NCBI GenBank assembly: GCA_020723105.1 | Contig: DYJL01000018.1 | Location: 1-57,537 of the forward strand | Direction: 5' to 3' | Origin: Nitrospira japonica | GTDB taxonomy: Bacteria > Nitrospirota > Thermodesulfovibrionia > UBA6902 | Length of the DNA: 57,537 bases | Shown: positions 31,981 through 41,601 of the stretch, piece by piece | Numbering within the stretch: position 1 is the stretch's first letter | Layout of the letters: each line of letters begins with the position of its first letter | The notes under the pieces: model-generated | The model's database searches: none | What the model was told of the DNA's origin: nothing | Seen by the model: the letters and a program-made list of their open reading frames with translations, nothing else | Program-made: the position numbers and the translations under genes

Positions 31981-34900
31981 AAATTGCCCTTATACAGACA
32001 CCAAGCTGGGGGATTAAAAGTCCGCCCTTTGCATCAGCTACCCTCTCTGCGTATCTGCGAAAGCATGGATACAAAGTTTACAAGAGGGATTTGAATATTG
32101 AACTTTACAATGCCTGTCAGGGAAGTTGTTATCAGGAAAAGTGGAAACTCAATGAGCCGTTCTGGGGAGTACCGGAGATGGTTGAGAAGTTCTTCTCTGA
32201 TTATAAAAAAGTGATAGACAGTATGGTGGATGATATTATTCAGTCCGGTGCGAAGCTCGTCGGTTTTACTACCTTATGGAGCAATATAAATACAGCACTT
32301 CTCCTTGCACAGGAGATTAAGAAAATGGCTTCTGATATTTATATCGTAATGGGAGGCCCCCAGTGCAGCAGGACCAGAGACGGTGAGAAGATAATGTCTT
32401 TGCCGTACGTTGATTTTACAGTTCACGGTGAAGGTGAGGAGACCCTGCTGGAGCTTGTTCAGGCCCTGGATAAGAAGAAAGACCCTGTTGGGATCAGGGG
32501 CCTGTTCTGTAAATCTGATGGAAAGGCAGTTTACGGAGGAGACCGGGCGCTGATAGCCGATCTTAATACTCTTCCATTTGCAGATTATGACGATTATGAC
32601 CTTTCACTTTACCAAAAACCGATTATGCTTCCGGTCTCAACATCAAGAGGCTGCCCGAACAGATGCGTCTATTGTGATGAAAAGCAGTTCTGGAACAGAT
32701 ACCGGTTCCGGACCGGAGAAAGGATATTCAGGGAGATCGAGCATTTTGTTAATAAATACGGAGTGAACAGATTTGAGTTCTGTGATTCTCTTGTTAACGG
32801 TCATGTTGTTGCGCTTGAAAAATTTTGCGATCTGGTTATAGAGAATAAACTTGAGATCGAATGGATGGGACAGGCTGCGGTGCATTCACGTATGACAAAG
32901 GACGTTCTCGGAAAGATCAAGGATTCAGGCTGCTTTCATTTGTGCTTTGGCATGGAACATACTTCAAAACTGCTCCTTTATAAGATGGGTAAGGTCATGT
33001 GCAACAAGACGGATTTTGACAAGCTCATCCGGGACTGTGATGAAGTTGAACTGGGAGTAGGGTTGAACTGGATGTTTGGATATCCCGGAGAGACAGATGA
33101 AGATTTTCAGGCTGATCTTGATTTCTTTACCCGTAACGCCCCGTATATGAAAAGAGTTTCGGTAAATCCGAGCCCTGGATTTTGCGGCTTTACCGAAGGA
33201 TGTGAGGCCTACAAATTTCCTGAGAAATATGAGGTAAAGCTTCATCAGAATGCAATGTACTGGGAATCGGTTGATGGAACAAATACCTTCCCTGCGAGGC
33301 TGGATAAATATCAGCGTTTCACGAGGCATCTTCAGGCGCTTGGTGTTGTAATTACCTTCCAGCCTTTTGAGGATGAAGATAAAGAGAAAGGCGAATATTA
33401 TTTTGCAAAGGAGAATTACGAAAGGGCCATATTCTATCTTGAATCTTCCCTGCGGAATAAAGGGTACACATTACAGAAATTCAATGTCCTCACAGAGTGC
33501 TATCACAGAAGCGGCATGCTTTATAAAGCACTGGATCTATACAGGGAACTTGTAAAGAACGGTCTTGATAGAAAGGATAGATTTGAGGTCGAGAAGTCCC
33601 TGAGAAAGGTCTTCCCTTTCCTTACAACAAAAGACCTTTACAGCCTCGTTGAATCATATGATTTGGCATTGATACAGGCGCCGGCCTGGGGCATCAATAC
33701 CCCGCCTCTTGCGACAGCCACACTTACCGCTTTTATGCGGAATGAAGGATACAAAGTGATCCCTCTGGATTTCAATATTGCCTCGTTACATATCAGGAGT
33801 GAACAGTTTATGAGATCGTGGGATCTGGCAGAATCGCTTGTATTCTGGTATACGAAGGAAGACGTCATGAGATTTGCAACAGCGCATAAGGCATATCTCG
33901 AGAGATGGACTGATTATGCTATAGGCAGTGGAGCCGGTGTCATAGGATTCAGTATCTATGGCTCTTCCCTTCATATGAGTTTGTATCTTGCGGAGTTGAT
34001 CAAGAAGAAGAAAGAATCAGTTGTAGTTGTTTTTGGAGGACCGCATATGAGCAGGTTCATGGCTGGAACGAGCACTATCGAGAGTCCTTATGTTGATATA
34101 GTAGTGGACGGGGAAGGCGAACTTACCCTCAAGGAGATAATGCAGAGGCTCAAAGAGGGAAAGGAACTCTATGGATGCAGGGGAACCATCCAGAAGGCCC
34201 CCGAAGGTGTGAAAATCTTTGAAGAGAGGGAATTGATAAAAGACATAAGTCATCTGCCTTATCCTGATTTTACTGATTTTGATTTTAAACTCTATGCCAA
34301 GCCGGAAAGCCTGCCCATGATGTCAAGCAGGGGATGTCCAAACCGCTGTATCTATTGCAATGAAAAACCTTTCTGGAAGAGATACAGAGCCAGGAATGCT
34401 GACAGCATGTTCAATGAATTTATGCATCAGTTGAAACTGTACCCTCGGATAAAGTTCATAGAATTTCATGACAGTGTTATAAACGGCAATATCAGGGAAC
34501 TCGAAAGGTTCTGCGATCTTATTATAGAAAATAACATCAAAGTCTACTGGTCCGGTCAGGCTGTAATCAGAAAAGAAATGGATTTTCGCCTGTTATCAAA
34601 ACTCGGAAGGGCCGGATGCATATCTTTGGGCTATGGGGTTGAGACGGCTTCTACAATTCTTATGGAGAGCATAGGCAAGGTTTTATCCAAAGACTCTGAT
34701 ATAGGAAGGATACTTGCAGAGGGCCGGAAGGCCGGAGTAAATAATTCGGTTAATTTCATGTTTGGCCTGCCTGGAGAGACCGAAGAAGACTTTACTGAAG
34801 TCTTAAAATTTTTAAGGAAGAACAAAGACTATATCGGCACCGTAAATCCAAGCCCTTCTTTTTGCGGATTTGCCCCGGGCACGAAAGGCTATGAAGAGCC

Positions 34901-35531
34901 TGAAAAATATGGGATTGATTTCAGCGATGGTCCTGTTTTCTGGAAGTCAGATAACGGGAGGAATAATTACGAGGTGAGATTGCACAGGTTTGAAGCCTTC
35001 TGCAGACTTGTTGACGATTTAAAGATTGATACAACATATCCGCACAGAAAGCTTCTTAACAGGGATGAAATGCTGAGGGACTATTACCTTAAAACAGGAC
35101 AGATAAAAAAGGCGCTGCCGCATTTATTTAATCTGCTGGTTTCGAACAAGGACAGCGAACCCGATTGTCAGGATTTTTTGCGGAACTGGGATGAGGCGTC
35201 GCCTTTGCTCAGGAATATTATTTTTGACAAGAATGCAAACGGTGCATTGATAGTAAAGACCTTCCGGGAATTTGTTGAGCGGAGGGTGGAGGAGTGGATT
35301 GAGGCTGGAGATATGAAAGGGGCGTCTTCAATACTGTTAGAGGCCTTAGAAGTGGATAAAACATATACGGACTATTACCTCCTTCTTGCAGAGTTATACA
35401 TAAAACTCGAAGAGTTTGAAGAAGCGTTAAAGGTGCTTGAAGCCCTTATGGAAGAAAGACCTGATTACGAGCCGGCAAGAGGTTATGCAGAGCAGATAAA
35501 GAAACATCTAAGAAAGGCTGTTGCCGTATGA
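31977..35531 (+). CDS. Tandem B12-binding radical SAM protein (two complete units)
   Basis: An 1184-residue internal duplication. Unit 1 (about 1-555) and unit 2 (about 560-1184) each have a B12-binding-like Rossmann domain opening ALIQ(T/A)P(S/A)WGI, a radical SAM domain with SRGCPNRC(V/I)YC (C226/230/233 and C787/791/794), a D-S-(L/V)-(V/I)-N-G motif, and a helical TPR-like tail. Offsets between equivalent residues are about 561. B12-radical SAM enzymes methylate unactivated carbon or do related chemistry. A single-unit relative lies at 41602. It overlaps both neighbours by 4 bp. Confidence 0.9.
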   Translation: MKIALIQTPSWGIKSPPFASATLSAYLRKHGYKVYKRDLNIELYNACQGSCYQEKWKLNEPFWGVPEMVEKFFSDYKKVIDSMVDDIIQSGAKLVGFTTLWSNINTALLLAQEIKKMASDIYIVMGGPQCSRTRDGEKIMSLPYVDFTVHGEGEETLLELVQALDKKKDPVGIRGLFCKSDGKAVYGGDRALIADLNTLPFADYDDYDLSLYQKPIMLPVSTSRGCPNRCVYCDEKQFWNRYRFRTGERIFREIEHFVNKYGVNRFEFCDSLVNGHVVALEKFCDLVIENKLEIEWMGQAAVHSRMTKDVLGKIKDSGCFHLCFGMEHTSKLLLYKMGKVMCNKTDFDKLIRDCDEVELGVGLNWMFGYPGETDEDFQADLDFFTRNAPYMKRVSVNPSPGFCGFTEGCEAYKFPEKYEVKLHQNAMYWESVDGTNTFPARLDKYQRFTRHLQALGVVITFQPFEDEDKEKGEYYFAKENYERAIFYLESSLRNKGYTLQKFNVLTECYHRSGMLYKALDLYRELVKNGLDRKDRFEVEKSLRKVFPFLTTKDLYSLVESYDLALIQAPAWGINTPPLATATLTAFMRNEGYKVIPLDFNIASLHIRSEQFMRSWDLAESLVFWYTKEDVMRFATAHKAYLERWTDYAIGSGAGVIGFSIYGSSLHMSLYLAELIKKKKESVVVVFGGPHMSRFMAGTSTIESPYVDIVVDGEGELTLKEIMQRLKEGKELYGCRGTIQKAPEGVKIFEERELIKDISHLPYPDFTDFDFKLYAKPESLPMMSSRGCPNRCIYCNEKPFWKRYRARNADSMFNEFMHQLKLYPRIKFIEFHDSVINGNIRELERFCDLIIENNIKVYWSGQAVIRKEMDFRLLSKLGRAGCISLGYGVETASTILMESIGKVLSKDSDIGRILAEGRKAGVNNSVNFMFGLPGETEEDFTEVLKFLRKNKDYIGTVNPSPSFCGFAPGTKGYEEPEKYGIDFSDGPVFWKSDNGRNNYEVRLHRFEAFCRLVDDLKIDTTYPHRKLLNRDEMLRDYYLKTGQIKKALPHLFNLLVSNKDSEPDCQDFLRNWDEASPLLRNIIFDKNANGALIVKTFREFVERRVEEWIEAGDMKGASSILLEALEVDKTYTDYYLLLAELYIKLEEFEEALKVLEALMEERPDYEPARGYAEQIKKHLRKAVAV

Positions 35532-37888
35532 ATCTATTCTCTTTTTTTGAAGCCCACAGCAACCCGCTTGTTCGATTGATGGACCGAATCGGGAAAAGTG
35601 AGCGGATAAAGGCTCAAGGCTTTTCTGAAAAGATGCTTGTTGTGCTTGTCAGAATGATGAGCATGCTGCTGCCATACCTATTTTTTGTAGAAGGGTTTCT
35701 GACTGGTATTTATCTGAAAGTAAGAGGCAAAAAAGACTTTTGTTCAGTTAAAAACCGGAAAAAGGAAGTGTCTGTTGTTATCCTCAACTGGAATGGAGAG
35801 GGGGTACTCTCTGAATGTTTATTACATCTTGAAAGAGCCTTGAGAAATACACCTGGAGAACATGAAGTTATTGTGGTGGATAATAACAGCGCTGATAAGA
35901 GTGTCGAAATGCTGCGCAATAACTTCCCAAAGGTAAAGGTTGTTGAGTCAAAGAGAAATTCAGGTTTTTCTCATGGAAACAACAGAGGAGTAAAAGTAGC
36001 GAGTAAGGACCTCATTATGCTCCTGAATAATGACGTGTTGTTGTCAGAGGATACATTCACAAGACTTCTGACACATTTTGATGATGAGAAAGTTTTTGCA
36101 GCAGCTCCCAGAATGGTCCTTGAAGACGGCAGTCTGAATGAAGGACATTCCTGGGGTGAATTCAGAGACGGGATGCTCCTTTTCTACAACGAGAGGCAGT
36201 CCAGGAAATTTGAAATAATAGACAAACCTTCCGTTACTCTTTATCCGATAGGGGCCTGTGCTGTTATGGACAGAAGAATATATTGGCAACTGGGCGGCCT
36301 CGATACCATGTTAAACCCTTTTTACTGGGAAGACGATGATTTGGGTTACAGGGCGCTTAAAAGAGGATATAGAGTTATATATGATCCTTTGGTTACAGTT
36401 CTTCACAAAAATGCTGTGAGCAGCGCAAAACTTCCCCCTGCTTATCTTACTGCTGTTAAAGAGAAAAATATGCTGCTTTTCCTCTGGAAGAATCTTACGT
36501 ACAAACCATATTTAAAAGAGTATCTGAGGAGCCTCTCACAACGGATAGATATTGCCATCAAAAGAAAAAATTACACACATATCATGGCATATATCCTTGC
36601 ATTTCTTCAGATGGGAGAGGTTTTAAAAAGGAGGATTCTGGAAAGCTCATGGAGCAGGCTTTCAGACAAGGAAGCGCTTGCACTTACCAGAAAGGAAAGA
36701 AAGGTGCAGAATGTTTCTCATAAGAAACAGCATATATTGCTTGTCACTCCTTTTCCTCCTTATCCGCTGAATAACGGCGGAGCCCTGCGGGTTTATAATC
36801 TGGTAAGGAATCTGAACATGCAGTTTGATTTCACGCTTCTGAGTTTTGTTGAATCAAAGGCCCAGATGGCATATGTTCAGGAATATAAACACCTGTTCAG
36901 GGATGTGCATTTAATTGAAAGAAAACCTACTCTTGCCAAAACAATAATGAAGAACGAATTACCTGAGAACTATTCCCACTACATCTGCAGTAACATGGCG
37001 AAAAGCCTTCAGAATATCCTGTCAACAAACGGAGTGGACTTTGTTCAGGTGGAATTTCCGTGGATGGCTTACTACGGCAGCCTGGTCCATAACCGTCCAA
37101 CTATATTTGTGGAACATGACGTTGGAAATATGTTTTTTGGAAAAAGTTTTTTAAGGCCGGAGAAGGGGATAAAACGTATTGTTACACCTCTGAAGGCTCT
37201 TAACTATGAAAACGCATTTATAGAATCATATGACAAGGTAGTTACTGTTACAGAAAAGGATAAAGAGGTTCTTAACGTACTCTTCCCGTCTGTCAATGTA
37301 ACAAGTATTGAGACTGGTGTTGATACAGAAGCGTTTCTCTATGCCTACAAAAACAATACCAGAAAGAATCTCGTGTATTTGGGTTCATACCGTCATTATC
37401 CAAATGAAGACGCCGTGGTTTATTTTGTGGAGGAGATTTTCCCTTTGATAAAAGAAAAGGATGGAGATGTAAAGCTGACTCTCGTGGGAAGCCATCCGAC
37501 AAGGAGGATAAATCGCCTGAAGGGCCGGGAAGACATAGTCATAACAGGCACTGTGCCGGATGTAAAATCGTATCTGGAAAACGGAACAGTATTTATTGCG
37601 CCTGTATGCCTCGGCGGCGGGATAAAAGGGAAGATACTCGAGGCGATGGCAGTAGGGTTGCCGGTTGTGGCTACGCCTCTTGCAGCAACAGGACTGGGGG
37701 CCCGGGACGGTGAGAATATTCTCATCGGGGCTACGCCAGGAGAGTTTGCTGAAAAAGTCCTGAGTCTTCTTTCGGACGATATAATGAGGGAAAAAATTTC
37801 ACTAAACGGCAGGCGGCTTATTGAAGAGAGGTTCGACTGGAAAGTGCTGGCAAAGAAGATGAAAGCGGTATATGCGGAGCTGGTGTGA
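35528..37888 (+). CDS. Bifunctional GT2-GT4 glycosyltransferase
   Basis: A 786-residue protein. A GT2 (GT-A) domain at about 78-330 has VSVVILNWNGEGVLSECL, VVDNNSADKSVEML and a LLNNDVLLSED metal-site region. A GT4 (GT-B) domain at about 400-786 has LLVTPFPPYPLNNGGALRVYNL and LEAMAVGLPVVATPLAATGL. A hydrophobic patch at about 40-62 could be membrane-associated. It could add two successive sugars. It overlaps both neighbours by 4 bp. Confidence 0.88.
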   Translation: MNLFSFFEAHSNPLVRLMDRIGKSERIKAQGFSEKMLVVLVRMMSMLLPYLFFVEGFLTGIYLKVRGKKDFCSVKNRKKEVSVVILNWNGEGVLSECLLHLERALRNTPGEHEVIVVDNNSADKSVEMLRNNFPKVKVVESKRNSGFSHGNNRGVKVASKDLIMLLNNDVLLSEDTFTRLLTHFDDEKVFAAAPRMVLEDGSLNEGHSWGEFRDGMLLFYNERQSRKFEIIDKPSVTLYPIGACAVMDRRIYWQLGGLDTMLNPFYWEDDDLGYRALKRGYRVIYDPLVTVLHKNAVSSAKLPPAYLTAVKEKNMLLFLWKNLTYKPYLKEYLRSLSQRIDIAIKRKNYTHIMAYILAFLQMGEVLKRRILESSWSRLSDKEALALTRKERKVQNVSHKKQHILLVTPFPPYPLNNGGALRVYNLVRNLNMQFDFTLLSFVESKAQMAYVQEYKHLFRDVHLIERKPTLAKTIMKNELPENYSHYICSNMAKSLQNILSTNGVDFVQVEFPWMAYYGSLVHNRPTIFVEHDVGNMFFGKSFLRPEKGIKRIVTPLKALNYENAFIESYDKVVTVTEKDKEVLNVLFPSVNVTSIETGVDTEAFLYAYKNNTRKNLVYLGSYRHYPNEDAVVYFVEEIFPLIKEKDGDVKLTLVGSHPTRRINRLKGREDIVITGTVPDVKSYLENGTVFIAPVCLGGGIKGKILEAMAVGLPVVATPLAATGLGARDGENILIGATPGEFAEKVLSLLSDDIMREKISLNGRRLIEERFDWKVLAKKMKAVYAELV

Positions 37889-39039
37889 GCAATATTATGA
37901 CTGTTAATGAATGGATAGAAAAGAGCAAGCGGATGATTATGGAAGGGGCCAAAAACCTTCCTGATTTTGATGCGCCTGAACATGAATTCCAGGAGCTTCA
38001 TATCGAACTCACATATGCCTGCAATCTGAGATGCCGGATGTGCAATGTCTGGAACGTATACGGTAACGACAGGCTTATGCCTAAAAAAGAAATGTCAGTT
38101 GAGGAGCTTGTTGACTATATTGAAGAATCGAGGATACTGAGAAGGACCAGCGGGGTTGTGATATCAGGCGGAGAGCCATTTCTGAAGAGGGGTTTTCAGG
38201 ATCTCTGTATATATTTTCTGACGCACTTTCCGAATATAAGAACAGGTATCCTTTCAAATCTGTATCATGGTGAACTGATAATCAGAAAATTAAAAGACCT
38301 TGCGTCATATATAAACAGGCTGTGGATTGGCACATCGCTGGACGGGCTTGCAGAACTTCATAACAATACAAGAGGGGTCCGTGACGCCTTTTTACACTTT
38401 CAGAGCAGCCTCAAGATGTTAAATATGACCTTCCCCGAACTTCCCATAGTAGTCAATTATACCCTTACAACTGACAATTATCGTGGAATCTATGAAACCC
38501 ACAGGTTCTGCAGAGAACGCAATCTGGATCTCAGTATACAATTCCCGGTTCCCTGGAAAGGAGCGGAGGTATTTACGTTTAATGAAGAGCAATTGAAAGA
38601 TATAGAAATGCAACTTGTGCAGATCATGGAGGATGCAGTCAGAGATTACGAATCTCATAAGATGGATGATAAAGGCTTGATGGCGAAACTTTATTACCTT
38701 TCAGGCCTGATGGATTATCAGAGAGATCCCAGGAGGGTTTTCAAACGCTGTGTGGCAGGCAGGAGGTTTACTGCTATAAGCCCTGAGGGAAAGATATATT
38801 TCTGCCCGATATTGAAGAACATGATTGTGGGAGACCTGAGAGACAAACCGTTTGATGAAATATGGAGCGGCAGGAAAGCTCAGGCATTGCGGAGAAAAAT
38901 TGATAAGGGCTTTTGTGACTGCTGGCTGAATTGCACTATTTATCCTAATGCAAGTGAATCTCTTGCAGGAAAAAAGGTTGTTAGAGAGAGTGAAAATTTC
39001 TTCAGGAAAGTCTTCGGAGAGATACTGGCAGGAAAATGA
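37885..39039 (+). CDS. Radical SAM/SPASM protein
   Basis: A 384-residue enzyme with ELTYACNLRCRMC (C46, C50, C53) and VVISGGEPFLKRGF for SAM. The SPASM-like C-terminus is KRCVAGRRFTAISPEGKIYFCPI, then CDCWLNC. The GTG start overlaps the previous stop. It is the second SPASM-type enzyme of the island. Family members modify peptides or coordinate sugar-related chemistry; the target is unknown. Confidence 0.85.
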   Translation: MSNIMTVNEWIEKSKRMIMEGAKNLPDFDAPEHEFQELHIELTYACNLRCRMCNVWNVYGNDRLMPKKEMSVEELVDYIEESRILRRTSGVVISGGEPFLKRGFQDLCIYFLTHFPNIRTGILSNLYHGELIIRKLKDLASYINRLWIGTSLDGLAELHNNTRGVRDAFLHFQSSLKMLNMTFPELPIVVNYTLTTDNYRGIYETHRFCRERNLDLSIQFPVPWKGAEVFTFNEEQLKDIEMQLVQIMEDAVRDYESHKMDDKGLMAKLYYLSGLMDYQRDPRRVFKRCVAGRRFTAISPEGKIYFCPILKNMIVGDLRDKPFDEIWSGRKAQALRRKIDKGFCDCWLNCTIYPNASESLAGKKVVRESENFFRKVFGEILAGK

Positions 39040-39890
39040 GAAGAGAAATGATTCTGGCAAAACGGGAAGTATATAGCATAAGGCTGCATAAGCTGCTGGC
39101 CCGGCTTCTTTTGGGTTTCGAGCATATCGGGCTGGCAGGGAAAAATATTATTTTTCTCTTTTCACGGAGAGCGCAGGCTTTGGAATTAATGAGGACCGGA
39201 GAGATTTTTGAGATGCAGGGAGAAACAGAGGAGGCGCTTGAGTATTTTGAAAAAGCTTTGAACAGGTGTCCCAGACTGTATGATGTAAATTTGAACCTCT
39301 GCAGATGTTATCTGAGACTGCTTTCAGTCAATAAAGCAAAAGAACACGGTTTAAGATTTTTAAAACACAATCCTGATAATTCTGAAATCAATCTCTATAT
39401 AGGAGTTATTTATTATTATGAAAATAAAATTTCAGAGGCGCTTGCAAGTTTGAAAAAGGCAGAGGAATTAATGCCGTCTAAAGATAAGAAGAGGGCGTCT
39501 GCATTAGAGTACATTGCTGAATGTTATATGAAGCATGGAGAGCATAAGGAGGCTGTAAGACATTTTGAGGAATCTATTGCGATGTATCCTCGCAGCACAG
39601 GAGAAAAGAGATTTGTGAGTCTTGGTGAGGGGTACTATTTATTGAACAAAAAAGAAGAAGCGTTACAGTCTTTCAAAAAAGCTCTTGAGTTGAATCCTGA
39701 TAATTATGAAGCATGGAACAATATCGGCGTGCTTATGTGGTCTGTAAATAAATTAGAGGATGCTTATAAATATTTTAAGAAGGCTCTTGATATAAAGCCG
39801 GATTATAAGGAAGCGCGGACCAATATTGATGAGATGCGGGAAAGCATTAAATCTGTGAAAGGCTACGCAAGGAATAAAGTTAATTACTGA
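39036..39890 (+). CDS. TPR protein
   Basis: A 284-residue protein built of about six tetratricopeptide repeats: GETEEALEYFEKALNRCP, KISEALASLKKAEELMP, GEHKEAVRHFEESIAMYP, KKEEALQSFKKALELNPDN and NKLEDAYKYFKKALDIKPDY. The first 45 residues are basic and amphipathic, without a cleavable signal. It is likely a cytoplasmic scaffold or acceptor-recognition protein for neighbouring transferases, as TPRs are in O-GlcNAc-type transferases. That is inference. Confidence 0.85.
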   Translation: MRREMILAKREVYSIRLHKLLARLLLGFEHIGLAGKNIIFLFSRRAQALELMRTGEIFEMQGETEEALEYFEKALNRCPRLYDVNLNLCRCYLRLLSVNKAKEHGLRFLKHNPDNSEINLYIGVIYYYENKISEALASLKKAEELMPSKDKKRASALEYIAECYMKHGEHKEAVRHFEESIAMYPRSTGEKRFVSLGEGYYLLNKKEEALQSFKKALELNPDNYEAWNNIGVLMWSVNKLEDAYKYFKKALDIKPDYKEARTNIDEMRESIKSVKGYARNKVNY

Positions 39891-39901
39891 AGATCCATTT
39901 T

Positions 39902-41575
39902 ATGAAGACATGTGTGAAAGATAAATTTTCACTCGTTGAGACAAAAAAAGGCGGCCTCTCACTGCGTGTAACAGGAGAGGACGGTCTGTCAAAAACGCTT
40001 CACAGCCTTTACGATCCGGAAGCAGAGGCAAGTTCTATTGTTGATGCATTTGATTTTGATGGCAAAGGAATACTTGTCATACTCGGTCTCGGACTCGGTT
40101 ATCATGTTGCAGAGTTTTCAAGGAAATATCCTGAAGCAGAGATTCTGGTAATTGAAGCATTTCATGAAATATGGGAAATTGCAAAAGAATATGGTCCTGT
40201 TTTTGGAGGCAATGTTAAATTTATCACGGGACTTTCTTATTCTGATGCAATCAGAAAAATAACCGACTGCCAGATGAAAAACGGAATAAAGTCTCTTTCA
40301 GTATTGGCACTGCCTGCTGTTGTTTCAACTTTTCCTGCATACTATCAACCGATATTCGATTCATTAAAGAGAACCATGTCCATAAGGTTATGGGACAAAC
40401 TCAAATACCCGAAATTCAATAAGGATCTCCTCAGCATTATATTGATAGATTCAGGTTATTTTCTTGTTAAAGAAGTTGAGAAGGCTTTAAAGTTGCTGGG
40501 CCATAAAGTGGTCAAGATATCGGATAGAAAAGGCGCTGATAGTGGTGACATCATAGCAAAATATATTGAAACGATATTGGAAATAAAACCTGATTTCATA
40601 TTGACGATAAACCATTTGGGTTTTGACGAAGAAGGCGTCCTGGCATCATTCTTCAGATCCATTGAGATGCCTGTTGCATCATGGTATGTGGACAGCCCAA
40701 ATCTTATAGTGAAGGCTTTTAATAGAAATGTTTCTCCTTATGTATCTTTGTTCTTATGGGACCGGACTTATATTGAGGACATGAAGGTCACCGGGTTTGA
40801 AGCAGTTAATTATTTGCCACTTGCTACGGATGAGAATATTTTTAAGCCGATGAAAAGACAGGGGCAAGAAGTAAGGGGCAAGGGGCAAGGGTATGAATGC
40901 GATGTGGGGTTTGTCGGCAACTCAATGGCGGAGCCGGTGAATGGATGGATGTTGAAGGTCCATAAGGAATATCATCCTTATATAGAGAGGCTGGCAGAGG
41001 AACTGGCCTGCGGAAATGCACCCCTTAATCCGGCAGAACCTCCGGCTGTAGAATTGGATGAAAAAAGCAGGATGGACTTTGATGCTGCGGTCCTATGGCG
41101 GGCAACGCTTCTCTACAGGCTTTCATGCATAAAGCAGCTTGAGAAATTTGGTCTTCATATCCATGGCGACAGCGGATGGAACAATCTTCTAAATAACAGA
41201 GATGTCAAACTTTTGCCCCCGCTGAACTATTACAAAGAGCTTCCATACTTTTATAACACCTGTAAAATTAATTTTAATGCAACACATCTGCAGATGAAGG
41301 AAGCTGTCAATCAGAGGGTTTTTGATGTTCCTGCATGCGGCGCTTTCCTGCTGACCGACCACCAGAAAAGTCTTGAGGATCTTTTTGAAGTGAACAGAGA
41401 GATCATTGTGTATAAGGAAAAGGGTGAAATTCCGGAGATTGTGAAATATTATCTCGATAATCCGGACAAGAGAGAGGACGTAGCAAGAAAAGGCATGGAG
41501 CGGGTACTGAAAGAGCATACATATAAACACAGACTCGGTAAATTAATTGATTTAATGAGAGAAAAATATAATTAG
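39902..41575 (+). CDS. Maf-like/CgeB-like glycosyltransferase fusion
   Basis: A 557-residue protein. The N-terminal block at about 15-95 (LHSLYDPEAEASSIVDA, VILGLGLGYHVAEF, ILVIEAFHEIWEIA) resembles the N-terminal region of Maf-family motility-associated transferases. Residues about 180-557 resemble the CgeB/DUF3880-type GT-B fold with the terminal block VFDVPACGAFLLTDHQ and YLDNPDKREDVA. A heptamer array is translated in frame at about residues 320-331, just before the CDVGFVGN strand. The same two modules recur in the protein at 44685. Confidence 0.82.
   Translation: MKTCVKDKFSLVETKKGGLSLRVTGEDGLSKTLHSLYDPEAEASSIVDAFDFDGKGILVILGLGLGYHVAEFSRKYPEAEILVIEAFHEIWEIAKEYGPVFGGNVKFITGLSYSDAIRKITDCQMKNGIKSLSVLALPAVVSTFPAYYQPIFDSLKRTMSIRLWDKLKYPKFNKDLLSIILIDSGYFLVKEVEKALKLLGHKVVKISDRKGADSGDIIAKYIETILEIKPDFILTINHLGFDEEGVLASFFRSIEMPVASWYVDSPNLIVKAFNRNVSPYVSLFLWDRTYIEDMKVTGFEAVNYLPLATDENIFKPMKRQGQEVRGKGQGYECDVGFVGNSMAEPVNGWMLKVHKEYHPYIERLAEELACGNAPLNPAEPPAVELDEKSRMDFDAAVLWRATLLYRLSCIKQLEKFGLHIHGDSGWNNLLNNRDVKLLPPLNYYKELPYFYNTCKINFNATHLQMKEAVNQRVFDVPACGAFLLTDHQKSLEDLFEVNREIIVYKEKGEIPEIVKYYLDNPDKREDVARKGMERVLKEHTYKHRLGKLIDLMREKYN
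40860..40894. repeat. Heptamer array inside a glycosyltransferase gene
   Basis: Units AGGGGCA, AGAAGTA, AGGGGCA, AGGGGCA and AGGGTAT lie in frame within the gene at 39902. They encode a Gly/Gln/Lys/Arg loop (QGQEVRGKGQG). The related protein at 44685 has a shorter loop with no such residues there. Confidence 0.75.
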
Positions 41576-41601
41576 ACGCCAAGTTAATGGAGAGAAATGA
41601 T

